This document shows, in pieces, positions 1 to 9,948 of a stretch of 64,000 bases of DNA. Under the pieces are notes generated by a model. It was not told where the DNA came from. It made no database searches and was given only the letters and a program-made list of their open reading frames with translations. The number at the start of each line of letters is the position of its first letter. Within the stretch, counting starts at the first letter, position 1. Source of the DNA: Haematococcus lacustris (Eukaryota > Chlorophyta > Chlorophyceae > Chlamydomonadales > Haematococcaceae); NCBI GenBank assembly GCA_030144725.1, contig JASKMD010000013.1:372001-436000 (forward strand). The letters run 5' to 3'. The translations under genes were made by a program, and so were the position numbers.

Positions 1-21
1 CCCTGCATGCCCTCCATGACC

Positions 22-1700
22 TCAATTTGCCATCTCCAAACGCTGCCACTGGGGCTGCTGCTTGTGTTGTTTCTGGAGCGCCTCTTGCCCCTGTCGCTTT
101 TGCTGCTCCTCACCCTGCTGCCCCTGCCGCTGCTCCTCTCGCCCCTGCTGCTTCTGCGGCGGCTGGTGACGGTGCTTCAGTGGGTTGACCTTGTACCCTG
201 TGAGTTGACTGGGGCCCACCTTGGCACCTGGGATTGGCAAGCCCTGCCCCACTAGGGTGCCTAAGCCCAGCCGCCTGGCCCCCGGTACTGCCAGAGCAGC
301 GCTGTGCCCCTGGGCCTGGGCGCCAACAGGAGGGAGGCCAGGAGCAGCCTGCTCAGCCTGACCAAGGGCCTCCTGCAGCAGCTGCTGCTGCTGCCTTTGC
401 GTGGCGGACTCACCCCAAGCTTGACTCGGGCGCACCCTGACACCTAGCGCAGGTTGCTGGTGAGGCTGTGTGAGCGCTCCTGGAGGGCTCAGCTGTGCAG
501 TCTTGCTTTGCAATGGCTGGCGGCTAATGATGCTGAACAGGTTGGTCTTGGCTACGGGTCGTGGCTGCAATCCGGCTGGGCCAGTTGGAGGGTGCTCGTC
601 ATTGGGTGGGCATCTGCTGCCCCACCCCATCCCCACCCCCACCCCTTCCCCCTGACCCTGCGCAGTCTTATGACCTCGCCTTAGCCTCAGGGCTCCCCTT
701 TCCGCCTGATAACCTGCTGCCCTCCCCTCCTCTTCAGCTGCTGTCAGCGGGCCCATGGGGCTCACGTTGCCCTGGTGTGAGGGGTGGTGGGCGGGTTGGG
801 GAGAGGCATGAGGGGATGGAAATGACCGAGCAGCAGGAGGTGAGTCTGTGGCAGTGGGCAGGGGTGGCATAGGTGCGGCTGGTAGGCTGAGTTGCCGCTG
901 CAGGTTGCTGGCATTTGCTGCTGGCTGGGGTGCGCGGTGTATACACCGGGGAGGGGACAGCTCTGCAGCAGGGGTTGGTGTTTGAGGGATGGGCCTCGAG
1001 GGTGGAGGGGTGGGAGCAGGGGGAGGGGCAGCAAGGGGTGGGGTGTGGGATTGGGGTGGGATGGGAGCAGGCGGTTCAAACGCTACTGGCAGGTCCAAGT
1101 GCACTGCCCCTCCACCCTGACCGTCATGCGACGCTACCCGCCCGTCCTGCCCTGACTGCTGCTGGAGCTGCTGCAACTGCAGGTGGAACAGCTGTTGCAT
1201 CTTCTGCATCTGCTGCATCTGCCCAACCAGCTTCTGAATCAAGGACAGCTGCTGCTGCTGCTGCTGTTGCTGCTGCGGTGGCGGCTGCTGCGGCTGCGGC
1301 GGTTGTGGCTGCGGCTGCGGCGGCGGCGGCGGCGGCTGTTGCTGCCTGGCACGTGGTACCAGGAGAGGCTGAGTTCTGACCAGGGCTGTAAAAGGTCGGG
1401 TGTGGGGTTCATCAACCACCCTAGCGCTGCCCCGCGCCCCATCCTTACCCTGACCATGGCTACAACCTTGCCCCTGACCTTGCTTACCCTGCCCTGGCAG
1501 TGGCTCTGTCAGGCCATCTCCCGTTGCCCCTGCTGCCATTTCCTCCTTTACCTCCCCTCTGGCCTCGGACTGAGAATGAGAGGGCATTTGAGGGAGAAAG
1601 CTTGCCCCTGCTGCTGTCCTTGGCTTCTTGTGCTGCACATTGTGTTGGGGCTGAGCAGCTGATGAGCATCGCTTTCTTCCTGCTGCTGCTGCTGTCGCTC

Positions 1701-1732
<32 letters not shown>

Positions 1733-2097
1733 GCTGCTCCTGACCCTTGGCCGCTGGCCACTACAGCTGGTCTGACTTGACTTGATTGATGCACCTGGCT
1801 GCTGCCTGTCATATGGCCATGGCTGCCGGCTCCCTTCAGCTGCATGTCTACCTCTCTGCCCTGCAGCCAAACGGTCATGGCACCCAAGCCAGTGCAGGGC
1901 AATTTTGACACATTCCCAACTGCACCCAAGCAAGCAATACAAGCACACTCAAGCATTGCGGTGTAAACACTAAGAAGAGCCCTGCATGCCTCAGTGCTTG
2001 ACTGACATTGGGAGGAGGAAGAGGAGGAGGACATGTCAGTGCTTGACTGACATTGGACTGAGGAGGAGCTTGACAAAGCCATGGACATCCTGGTCAA
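22..2097 (-). CDS. Low-complexity Gln/Ser/Pro-rich exon(s) of an unidentified gene
   Basis: I do not recognise this protein. The minus strand is open for about 690 codons. In order it holds Ser-rich stretches with two copies of QCQSST, an Ala tract, basic patches (GRKRCSS, QHKKPRT) that could act as nuclear localisation signals, a Pro/Gln tract, then a Gln-rich heptad-like stretch (QKLVGQMQQMQKMQQLFHLQ) that could form a coiled coil, and a long Pro/Gln-rich tail ending QWQRLEMAN. The composition resembles transcription co-regulators, but no catalytic or DNA-binding domain is visible, and the openness may partly come from CAG/CTG repeats. The first codons are probably preceded by an intron leading from the Pro-rich exon at 2272-2898. 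Function unknown. Confidence 0.35.
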
Positions 2098-2229
2098 GTC
2101 ATAAACTCACAGCACTGGTGCTCACTGGCTGCTGGGATCAAGTTAGTGCCAGCTTGGGTGGTGTCCTCACAATCACTGGTGTGTATGACATGCAGCTGAG
2201 CTGGGGCTAGGAGGTCAGCTGGGATTGGG

Positions 2230-2898
2230 CTAGGCAAGGCGGGCAGGCAGATCGCCCCCTCTCACCCTCACCTGATGCACCCCTCCAACCCCCAGCCCGC
2301 CCGCCCCCTCCTCCACCCCCAGCGGCTGACTCTCTGCACCCCCTGACGGGGCTAGGGGCCTCACCGGGTGCGACCCCCCCAAGCCAGGCCCTGGACCCGG
2401 CGCTGACCCAGGACCCGGGCCAACTTGTTGGGGGTGGCCAGGGGAGGGAGCAGCAGGCGGGGCAGCCGGGGCAGTTGGCGTGGACAGGGTGGATGGGTGC
2501 GCTGAACCTGATGGCTGCAGGTTGGTTGGCTTGCTTGGGGGGGGCCTGGTGGGTGCTGGTGCGACTGGGCTGTGGGCTGCTGGCTGTGGGTTAAGCAGAA
2601 GGGGGGGCGGGTGCTGGGTGGGGCCTGAAGGGGTCGTGGCTGAGCGGCCCTGCTTGGCTGCTGCCAGCCTGCTGCTGTGACTGGCCTTGTGGTTGAGCTT
2701 GGCTGGAGGTGGCATGACGGACGCAGGGATGGAGCGGGCTAACTTGGACTGGGCCTGAGGTGGGGGCTGGGGCTGGGGCGGTGTGTGAGGCAGCGTTTGA
2801 TGCGCTGCTGCGTGCGATGGCTGCAGGTCAGCTGGGGCTTGACCCGGAGTACCAGCGGTGGCCGGCTCCTGGGGCAGCTTGATGATAGTGGCATTCAT
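2230..2898 (-). CDS. Pro/Ala-rich possible first exon of the same unidentified gene
   Basis: The reading frame opens with ATG (MNATIIKLPQEPATAG) and is rich in Pro, Ala, Ser and His throughout. A consensus splice donor (CAG|GTGAGG) lies at about 2272/2271, so the exon probably ends with ...GGVHQ and the codons below it are intronic. It points the same way as the Gln-rich block at 22-2097, so the two are plausibly exons 1 and 2 of one gene. No domain was recognised. Confidence is low because low-complexity GC-rich DNA is often open by chance. Confidence 0.35.
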   Translation of the reverse strand: MNATIIKLPQEPATAGTPGQAPADLQPSHAAAHQTLPHTPPQPQPPPQAQSKLARSIPASVMPPPAKLNHKASHSSRLAAAKQGRSATTPSGPTQHPPPLLLNPQPAAHSPVAPAPTRPPPSKPTNLQPSGSAHPSTLSTPTAPAAPPAAPSPGHPQQVGPGPGSAPGPGPGLGGSHPVRPLAPSGGAESQPLGVEEGAGGLGVGGVHQVRVRGGDLPARLA

Positions 2899-3002
2899 GG
2901 CAGTTGGGCCGCGTCAAGCTGAGGTGCTGTGGTGCGATGCCTGACAGTCTTGTGGGGGTGGGCAGTAGCACGTGCTCGCTTCAGCGATGCGCATGCGGTC
3001 TG

Positions 3003-3053
3003 TGGATTTCAGGCAGCAAGCGTCGCAAACCGAAGGCCTTTGCTACAGTGATG
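3003..3053. repeat. Copy of a ~50-bp dispersed repeat (other copy 6285-6336)
   Basis: The segment beginning GGATTTCAGGCAGCAAGCG and ending ACAGTGATGAA recurs nearly base for base at 6285-6336. Outside it the flanks differ. The surrounding 2900-3500 holds no gene that I can support. Confidence 0.7.
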
Positions 3054-3504
3054 AATCACGGACGAGGGTTCTGTGACAACAAGGGTTCTGTGACAGAGAC
3101 GCGCTTACTTACAGTCCTGGCGTAGGATAGTGGTGCGGTTGAATTGCGAGCACCGGGTTCATCTGCCTCCCTCAACACCATCCATCTTGTTTACCTGTGA
3201 AAGTTACACCGCAGCAGAGTAACCCCGCCCTTCCCCCCTCGGCCTAGCCAGCAAACATATCAACAGCAGGGCACTTCTGGATATGCGATCAACAACAAAT
3301 CCACCCAGCGTCCAATACATCCAACCTAGAGTGCCAGATAAGAAGGCAGGCCAACAGGCAATACGGGTGTTCAGATCAGCTTGGCAGGCCAACAGGCAAC
3401 CCGCTAGTCTACCATGCAATATATCATGTGATGTAGCAGAGCACATTACTCAACCATATCTCAACCATATTCTCAACCATATTCTACCATAGGATACAGC
3501 ACAT

Positions 3505-3737
3505 TATTCCCCTACTACTACGACAGGGCAGGGGATGTGTTATCTGTGATTCGAGCTGGGTAACTGCGACCTACAGCCGGTACCAATACCTGATTCACTA
3601 CCCCAACCCGCTTGCGAAGGCCGGGCAATCTATGTTGGCATGAAACACATGCTCTGATGTAAGCAACAGCTTCAGCATTGCGCGGTGCACACATGCTACT
3701 GTGCTACAGGCTGCTGGGCTTGGACCTTGGGGGGAGT
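3505..3737 (-). pseudogene. 5'-truncated Fanzor tail (lineage III) with its 3' terminal repeat
   Basis: On the minus strand about 3737-3690 encodes the last residues of a Fanzor-like protein (PKVQAQQPVAQ, stop). They are followed by the same 3' flank seen at 24567-24820 and 42295-42490, running through CATGTGTGCACCGCGCAATG and ending with the hairpin-bearing terminal block at 3505-3610 (CCCCTACTA...GGCAGGGG). Everything upstream of the tail is missing. It sits directly behind the stop codon of the LRR gene at 3779-5143 and in the same orientation, so it probably supplies that gene's present 3' end. Confidence 0.6.
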
Positions 3738-3778
3738 AGGATAGAGCAGCTGCGGCACAATGAGGGCAATGCCTTGGT

Positions 3779-5143
3779 TCAATGAAAGCTATCATCAGCC
3801 GTGTCCTCAATGGTCACCTCCATCAACTGGCATGCTGCTGCCAGTTGTTCCAAGTACCTTGACTGATCCTGCAAGGCCTCAGGGGTGTCACCCTTCTGCA
3901 TACGCAGCTTCTTGACGATGACAGGGACCTGGCATGCATGCGTGATGTTGTGGATCACAGCTGCCATGTCGAGGAGGGGGCCATCATCCAGATCAACATC
4001 AAGCCTACCGAGCACTAGGGGCTGGGTAAGCGAGTATAGGGGCAGGTAGGCGACAGACATGGCGTCAATCGCATCCACCTCCAGCTGCTGCCAGCTGCAG
4101 GGCGCATCAGCACGTGATGTCTCCAGACAACAGACGCCCTCCAGCTGGATGCTCATCAGCTGGGTGGCTGCCAGCAACTCATCTAACGCCTCCTCGCCTG
4201 TGACTGTAGTGTTTGGGAGATGCAGATTACGGAGCTGAGGCAGAGCTTGCAGGAGCTCCGCAAGGCCATCGACCCAGAAAAGTTCACTGATGATCAGCAC
4301 CTGCAGCTGCTGTAGCGACGCTAAGGCCTCACTCCAAGCGGTAACGTCCTCAATGTACTCATCGTCATCGTCACTGTCATCTTCATTGCGAGGAACTATC
4401 CAATCCGACAGTGTGAAGGGGTCTATTCTCAGCTGTGACAGCTTCAGCCCGCGGAAAGGGGTGGGCAGGGTTGCTTCCCCAGGCTTAGTAGGCTCCCTGA
4501 CGGTGGTGTCGGCGAGGTCTAGAAATTGCAGCTGCATGTCCAGCTGTGGGTGGGAGAGCATGCTAGCCAGACCGCTGTAGGTGACAGAGAAGCCGCGAAG
4601 GGACAGGGCGGTCAGGTTGGGGAAGCTGTCCAGCAGGTGCTGGGCTAAGCCAGGTGAGCACTCCAGAGCCTGGTGGGAGTCACTGCAGCGGAGTATGCAA
4701 GCCTCCACCCCTGCACAGCTGCCCAGCTTCACCAGGACATGGGCCAGCACCTTATGGTGCTGCCCACGTCCCTGTGCCAGGAGTTGCTCTGTGGCTACTG
4801 CGCCCCTGCTCTGCGCTGGCAACAGGTGCAGAGTCAGAGCCAGCTTGACCGTCCTGGTCTGCAGGGCTGCAACGATGCGGGGCGTGAGCGGCTGGTCGCA
4901 GCGCTGCCTGTCCAGCTTGATGCGGAAGGAAGGGGTGAGCAGCAGGAGCCGCTCGCACAGGATAGAGCAGGTGCTGGCCAATGCTGAGTTGGCCCCATCT
5001 TCCATGGCCCGGCTGACGATGCTATCCAGCAGTGGTGTAGGCAGGTCCAGGAGTGAGGTGGCAGGAGTGAGGTGGGCATCTGCTGCTTCGGTGGGCGCAG
5101 TGGTGTCGTCTTGACCCAGATTGCGCCTGCGCCGCTTGTCCAT
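3779..5143 (-). CDS. F-box-like leucine-rich-repeat protein (C-terminally shortened)
   Basis: The start chosen is MDKRRRRNLGQ at 5143, because the paralogue at 7271-9151 starts MDKRRRQTREQ. An upstream extension is open but looks like 5' UTR or intron. Residues ~40-80 resemble an F-box (LLDLPTPLLDSIV), followed by a PSFRIKLD...LTPRIVAAL linker and then LRR-type repeats (LLDSFPNLTALSLRGFSVT, LPQLRNLHLPNTTVTG). An acidic insert (DDSDDDDEYIED) is present. F-box/LRR proteins usually select substrates for SCF ubiquitin ligases; that role is inferred. The paralogues carry about 100 further residues; here the protein stops at ADDSFH where a Fanzor tail begins. The family is repeated at least five times in this window. 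Confidence 0.7.
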   Translation of the reverse strand: MDKRRRRNLGQDDTTAPTEAADAHLTPATSLLDLPTPLLDSIVSRAMEDGANSALASTCSILCERLLLLTPSFRIKLDRQRCDQPLTPRIVAALQTRTVKLALTLHLLPAQSRGAVATEQLLAQGRGQHHKVLAHVLVKLGSCAGVEACILRCSDSHQALECSPGLAQHLLDSFPNLTALSLRGFSVTYSGLASMLSHPQLDMQLQFLDLADTTVREPTKPGEATLPTPFRGLKLSQLRIDPFTLSDWIVPRNEDDSDDDDEYIEDVTAWSEALASLQQLQVLIISELFWVDGLAELLQALPQLRNLHLPNTTVTGEEALDELLAATQLMSIQLEGVCCLETSRADAPCSWQQLEVDAIDAMSVAYLPLYSLTQPLVLGRLDVDLDDGPLLDMAAVIHNITHACQVPVIVKKLRMQKGDTPEALQDQSRYLEQLAAACQLMEVTIEDTADDSFH

Positions 5144-5419
5144 CTGTAGCGTGTTGTGCATGTGGTGCTTGTTTTCAGCCTGGAGTGCCAGACAAGAGGG
5201 CAGGTCAGCAGATACTAGAGGGCAAATGGCAGAGTGTGGCATTGACATCAAGGCATGCCATGTCCAATGCCACTGTCTGTCTCATGCTTCTCAGCTTTTC
5301 AGTCAAGTCTTCATGCGCCCTTTTTCGGTTCGGTTAACGGCCCCACCATCGGAAGCCGTTCGCGCCGTACGCTTACAACGCGACAGCTTGTCTAACCTGA
5401 CTGCAAGAAGTCTCTGGCA

Positions 5420-5960
5420 AGTTTTAATCCCTACAGCCCTCATGCAACACCAAAATAAAGCATGAGTTGGAATCGAACCTGGCTGCGAGATCGCTGTTGT
5501 AAAGGCTACCGACAGTGCGCCTAATGCCCACTTCAGCTCAGCCTTCTGGTGTGTGTGCCTGTTGCCAGTGCCTGCGCCTGTGCCACACACATCCCCTTTG
5601 TTAGGGGTTCTTAGTTTTTTGTTGCTTGGGTCGTACTTGTTGGTACGCTCAGGGGTGCGGCCTGCGGTGAGGTGCGAAACAAATGTAAGTGACACGACAT
5701 GTTCACGACATGTCCACCCAATGCACTCAGTGTAGCGCGGTGTACCTGATGCGGACTGCACAGCGGCGAATGTTCAGCGCTGCTAACAAGTCCCGGTCAC
5801 CCGGCCTGCGGTGCAAGGCGAAAGAAATGCGACCGAAGTCGTCAGGCCAATGCTTACCCAATGGCTTTGGTAAAGCGCAACGAGCTCCTGGTGTTGGGGG
5901 AATGTTTCACTTCGCTGAACATTGTTCGCTGCAAGTCCGCCTTCGAAGGTCTGCAGCCGT
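5420..5960 (-). pseudogene. Old relic of lineage-I Fanzor element (3' end plus RuvC-III exon)
   Basis: From 5420 the sequence starts with the same terminus as the intact element (AGTTTTAATCCCTACAGCCC) and stays recognisable for about 200 bp. Around 5750-5812 the minus strand encodes DRDLLAALNIRRCAV, the RuvC-III motif with its catalytic Asp, right after a plausible splice acceptor. About 5857-5935 encodes MFSEVKHSPNTR, which resembles the intact gene's fourth exon (VYSEAKRSQVRG) and ends at a GTAAGC donor. A DPGK motif near 6100 could be a remnant of RuvC-I, but this is weak. The copy is diverged and has lost its 5' half. It lies about 280 bp upstream of an LRR gene in the same orientation. 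Confidence 0.6.
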
Positions 5961-7044
5961 TGTAATACACAATGCGCGAACGTGTTAGGTCAAGTATCAG
6001 CTAACTAAGGGCTACTACCTAGGCTAGACCTCACCTCAACCCAGAAGAAGTGCTCGCCTCGGAGCCCGGTGCTTGCGACTGCGCCTCGAGCGCCATTGTA
6101 TCAATGACGGCTTTGCCTGGGTCCCATAACTCGTCAGTGAACATGTTGAAGTGTACTCACAACGCAAGTTTCCTAGGATTTAAACCAGCAGTCTCACACC
6201 GTCAGTGTAACTCTCCGTTCACATTCAGGAGACACTGCAAGATTTGAGCCGCGAGGTCGTTACAAGGGCGAGGGAATCTTGGGATTTCAGGCAGCAAGCG
6301 TCGCAAACCGAAGGCCTTTGCTACAGTGATGAAACACTCTGGCAACGCAAAGTCTCTGGCAACGCACCGTCGGAAGCACTTCGCCACAGCAATGGCAATC
6401 TTCACTCACTAGCCGTACGTCGCATCGCTTTGTCGCTTTACAGAGCCTTGCAACAAGCTGGCGACTTGGCTTCATTCGCATGCACTTGCATTTGATTGTT
6501 TTGTTTGGTTTGCTACTATAACAGATGGTAGCTGGCTGGTTTCAGCTGGAAGTCTAATAAGGAGTAAGCAGTGCAAGGTCATACGCTGCTCTCGGCACCT
6601 CCACTTTGCAACACCCCACAACGCAAGTACACACAACGCCATGCAGGAGTACAACCTGCCAATATGTCGGTTATCATTCAAGGAACCCAACATAGCTTGG
6701 AACACGTCCTTACTCCGAGACCCCGTGGGAGCTGCCTGACCCATGATGCTGTTTTGATGGGCACCAAGAGGCTTCCCAAGGTAAACCTATTTGGCTCAGC
6801 CGTACCTGGGATCAGCCGAAGGGCAGACCCACAACCTCACTACTCGCACCTCAAGCATGCACACACACCTCACTGCATGACTACCCTGAACCTCCAAACC
6901 GTCACCACCTTGCCTTTGCTTCCACAGCCACCTCAGCCTTCACCTCAGCCTTCCTTGCCTTTGCTTCCACAGCCACAAGCATCACATGTCCCAACCTGGC
7001 CATGCTTTGTATTGCCATGCTTAGCATTCCTGTGTACAGCCACA
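5961..7044. other. No gene supported; diverged repeat-like DNA
   Basis: Short open frames only. Contains the second copy of the 50-bp repeat (6285-6336). Part of 5961-6200 may be older Fanzor sequence continuing from the relic at 5420. Nothing else recognised. Confidence 0.4.
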
Positions 7045-7145
7045 TTATTCCCCTACTATTACTATAGGGCAGGGGCTGTCATCTGTACGCATGTTTGCAT
7101 GCAGCAAGCATGCGGCACCAATACCTGATTCCCTACCCCAACCCC
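7045..7145 (-). repeat. Terminal block of lineage-III Fanzor elements, solo copy
   Basis: ATTATTCCCCTACTATTACT...GGCAGGGGCTGT followed by GCATGCAGCAAGCATGCGGC and a CAATACCTGATTCCCTACC end. The same block occurs at 3505-3610, 14098-14207, 24660-24820 and 42385-42490. Its CCCCT/AGGGG arms can form a short hairpin. Here it lies just downstream of an LRR gene without visible Fanzor coding sequence. Confidence 0.65.
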
Positions 7146-7270
7146 ACAATTAGCCCTGTAGCGGTGATGGTGGCGATGGTGATTCACCACCTTCAGGCAC
7201 CCAGTGCCAGCTAGCCAGTCTAGCCATCATGCCCTGTGTTAGCCTCTTGGCCATGAGCTGCGCACGCATG

Positions 7271-9151
7271 TTACAAAAGCTTGATCCAGGCGCTGTCCAT
7301 GTTGGCCGAGCCCTCAGTTTCCCAGGACGCAACCAGGCAAGAGGAGGAGCCGCTTCGGGGGGAGATGCCGACTTTGACCCACCCAGGGCCTGCCCCCGGC
7401 CCGGGGTACTCAATAACGTGCCGCCCCCGCCGCCCTCGCCGCCCCCGCCCCCCCACCCTGCCCATGACATGGTCTCCTACGAGCTGCAGACAGGGTGTCA
7501 GGGGGAGGCGTACATGGCTGACGGTGGGCATGAGCTGCACCACCTGGCACCAGAACTTCAGGGAGGGGGCCCGGCGGCCACCCCAGAAATGAAGGCGAGT
7601 GCACCCCTGGAGCATTGGGGCCCAGGCTGAGACGCCCTCAGCATCCTCCTCATCATCATCGTGATAACCATCATAATCATCATCATCATCATCCAAGATG
7701 CCCATGATCTCCACTTGCTTCAAGCAGCAGCCTTCCCGAGTGCGCAAGGACACCACCAGCTGCTCCAGGTCATCCCACACCGTTTTAGGGATGGAGCTTG
7801 TCCACCCATGCTTCTCCATCTCCATGCTCTTGACGACGACCGGAGCCTTGCAGGCATGTGCCAGGTTGTGGATCACAGCCGCCACGTGTGATGCGGTGAA
7901 GTCCCAACTCATGTCAACGACCAATGCCTCAAGCACCAGGGGGTGGGTGAGGGAATGCAGCGGCAGGTAGGCAGCAGCGAAGGAGTCAATGCTGCCTGTT
8001 AGTTCCAGGTGCTGCCAGCTGCAGGGCGCATCTGCACGTGATGTGACCAGGTCCCAGACGGAGCACAGCTGGATGCTTGTCAGCTGGGTGGCTGCCAGGA
8101 GTACGTCCAGCTCTTTGTCTTGGGTCACGGGGGTGTTTGGCAACTGTAGGGTGTGCAGCTGACGCAGTGCTGGAAGCAGCTCGAGCAGGCCCAGCAAGCA
8201 TGGAAGCCTTGTCAGAGTGAGCACCTGCAGCTGGGCCAGCGGCTTCAGTACTGCCACGAACAGGGTCAGGTCATGCTTGGTGGGTAGGCAGTCCACCAGG
8301 CGCAGCTGTGTTAGATGCTGAGCCAGGGGTCGTAGGTCAGGCATGTGCAGCTGCGGCGAGTGCTGTGCCAGGGGCTGCAGGCTGGGCATCTCCCGAATGT
8401 GGGTATCCAAGCTCAGCTGCTTGAGCCTGGCACCACAGAACAGGTTGTCCAGGGTCGCTCCTCCAGGCTGCTCAGGCTGTGTGATGGTGCTTCCAGTGAT
8501 GTCCAGCTGCTGCAGCTGCAGCGACAGCTGTGGGTGGGCAAGCAGGCTAGCCAGGCCATTACAGGTGACAGCGAAGCCGTGGATGGACAAGGCAGTCAAG
8601 CCTGGGAAGCTGCTCAGCAGGTGCTGTGCTTGATGCGGGGTGCAGTCCAGGGCTTCAAGAGTGCCAGGGACAGGAGCTGACGCGCTGCCTTTGGGCTTGG
8701 GTGTTTTAAAGAGGGGAACTCCTCTGCTCCTCAGCTCACAGGTTTCTACTGCTGCACAGCTGCCCAACTTGCCAAGGACATGGGCCAGCAGCCTGGTCAA
8801 CTGACTGCTCTCGTTGGCCTGTGGCTGCTGCAAAGTGAGGGCCAGTTTGTCTGTCCTGGCTCGCAGGGCAGCGACGATGCGGGGCGTGAGCAGCTTGCTG
8901 TCCAGCTGGATGCGGAAGGCTGGCATATGCAGCAGGCCTGCCTGGAAGCACGCAAAGCAGGTGCCAGCCAGGGCTACCACAGCCTCCAGGCCTGCCCTGA
9001 CGGCAATGTCTGCCAGAAGTGCTGTAGGCAGGTCCAGCAACGAGGTGGAAGGAGGAGGGGCATCCGCTCCCGAGGCGGACACAGCGGTGCGGCCTCGTGC
9101 ACGACTGTGGGTGCGGCCTTGTTCGCGAGTCTGCCTGCGCCGCTTGTCCAT
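7271..9151 (-). CDS. F-box-like leucine-rich-repeat protein, longest paralogue
   Basis: The start is set at MDKRRRQTREQ (9151). An F-box-like segment (TSLLDLPTALLADIAVRAG) is followed by a conserved AFRIQLD...LTPRIVAALRART linker, then LRR units such as LLSSFPGLTALSIHGFAVT, LKQLSLDTHI and LRQLHTLQLPNTPVTQ. An acidic tract (DDDDDDYDGYHDDDEEDAEG) encoded by an ATC repeat lies near residue 500, and a WAPMLQGCTRLHFWGG/MPTVSHVRLP block follows. The last ~70 residues (GGRGRRGRRGRHVIEYPGPG...) do not match the paralogue ending at 30911 and may be a replaced C-terminus. The protein is likely a cytoplasmic or nuclear adaptor; function is inferred from architecture only. It is a single-exon gene, unlike its neighbours. 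Confidence 0.7.
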   Translation of the reverse strand: MDKRRRQTREQGRTHSRARGRTAVSASGADAPPPSTSLLDLPTALLADIAVRAGLEAVVALAGTCFACFQAGLLHMPAFRIQLDSKLLTPRIVAALRARTDKLALTLQQPQANESSQLTRLLAHVLGKLGSCAAVETCELRSRGVPLFKTPKPKGSASAPVPGTLEALDCTPHQAQHLLSSFPGLTALSIHGFAVTCNGLASLLAHPQLSLQLQQLDITGSTITQPEQPGGATLDNLFCGARLKQLSLDTHIREMPSLQPLAQHSPQLHMPDLRPLAQHLTQLRLVDCLPTKHDLTLFVAVLKPLAQLQVLTLTRLPCLLGLLELLPALRQLHTLQLPNTPVTQDKELDVLLAATQLTSIQLCSVWDLVTSRADAPCSWQHLELTGSIDSFAAAYLPLHSLTHPLVLEALVVDMSWDFTASHVAAVIHNLAHACKAPVVVKSMEMEKHGWTSSIPKTVWDDLEQLVVSLRTREGCCLKQVEIMGILDDDDDDYDGYHDDDEEDAEGVSAWAPMLQGCTRLHFWGGRRAPSLKFWCQVVQLMPTVSHVRLPLTPCLQLVGDHVMGRVGGRGRRGRRGRHVIEYPGPGAGPGWVKVGISPRSGSSSCLVASWETEGSANMDSAWIKLL

Positions 9152-9189
9152 TGTAGCTCGTTTTAAGCCTGGAATGTAAGACAAAAAGG

Positions 9190-9948
9190 CATGTCAACAG
9201 GACATAGAGGGCAGATGGGCGCAAGAAGCAGGGCGGTATCAAGGCTAGGGATGTCTATCAATGCGAATCGTCTACTTCTGCACCACGTGCACCTGGCTGC
9301 AGCTCCCCAGTGAAATGTTAGCCTCGAAGTCGACAGGGCCTACAAATGGCCTACATGTCTGAATAGAGTCCGTCGTCGCACCGTCAACTACCAGCAGGGC
9401 GCTATATGCTGGTGGTCACTGGACTGTTCACAGGCGATGTGGCGTCGGGCTAGTAGCGTTGGAGCATCGCTGTAGGCCTGCGGCCACGGCCACGGCGGAA
9501 ATGGCATGTATTGTCGAACATCGTTACGATGGGACCTATGCCCGCACCAATCGCCGCACCTGAGTCCCGGTGGTTGGGTGTGCAGACTCGATCCCCCCCT
9601 CAGCACTTCAGCGCACTCCAACGATTGCTGCACTTCAACGATTGCTGCACAAGTGGCCAGGCGGTAGCCAGCTACAGCAAACCAACCCCAACATAAAAAG
9701 AGTAAAAAAGGGTTGTGTGTGAGCAAGAGCTACAGGAGGTATAGCTAGAGGCACACACACCAGATAGACGGGCTAAAAGAGCTAAAGTAGCATACTAGCA
9801 GTAGCCTTCACAATAGTAAGCTCGCAGCCTGTCTTTCACAACTCTCGCTTAATTTTGGAGCAGCATGCCATGAGGGCTGTAGAGTTTAAAAGTTGCTCTC
9901 CACACGTACAACACTTGAGCTACATTTCCGTGTTGTCCCACGCAGCCG
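9190..9948. other. Intergenic; no gene seen
   Basis: Lies between the 5' end of the LRR gene and the 3' end of the phosphatase gene. Only short frames without recognisable motifs. It contains two adjacent near-copies of a CAACGATTGCTGCAC unit around 9620-9650. Confidence 0.5.

Noticed and set aside
5461..5515. tRNA-like segment (GGAATCGAACC resembling a reverse T-arm)
   Set aside because: The resemblance exists only in this relic; the other two element copies have TGTAATCAAAC at the same place, and no cloverleaf or acceptor stem can be formed.
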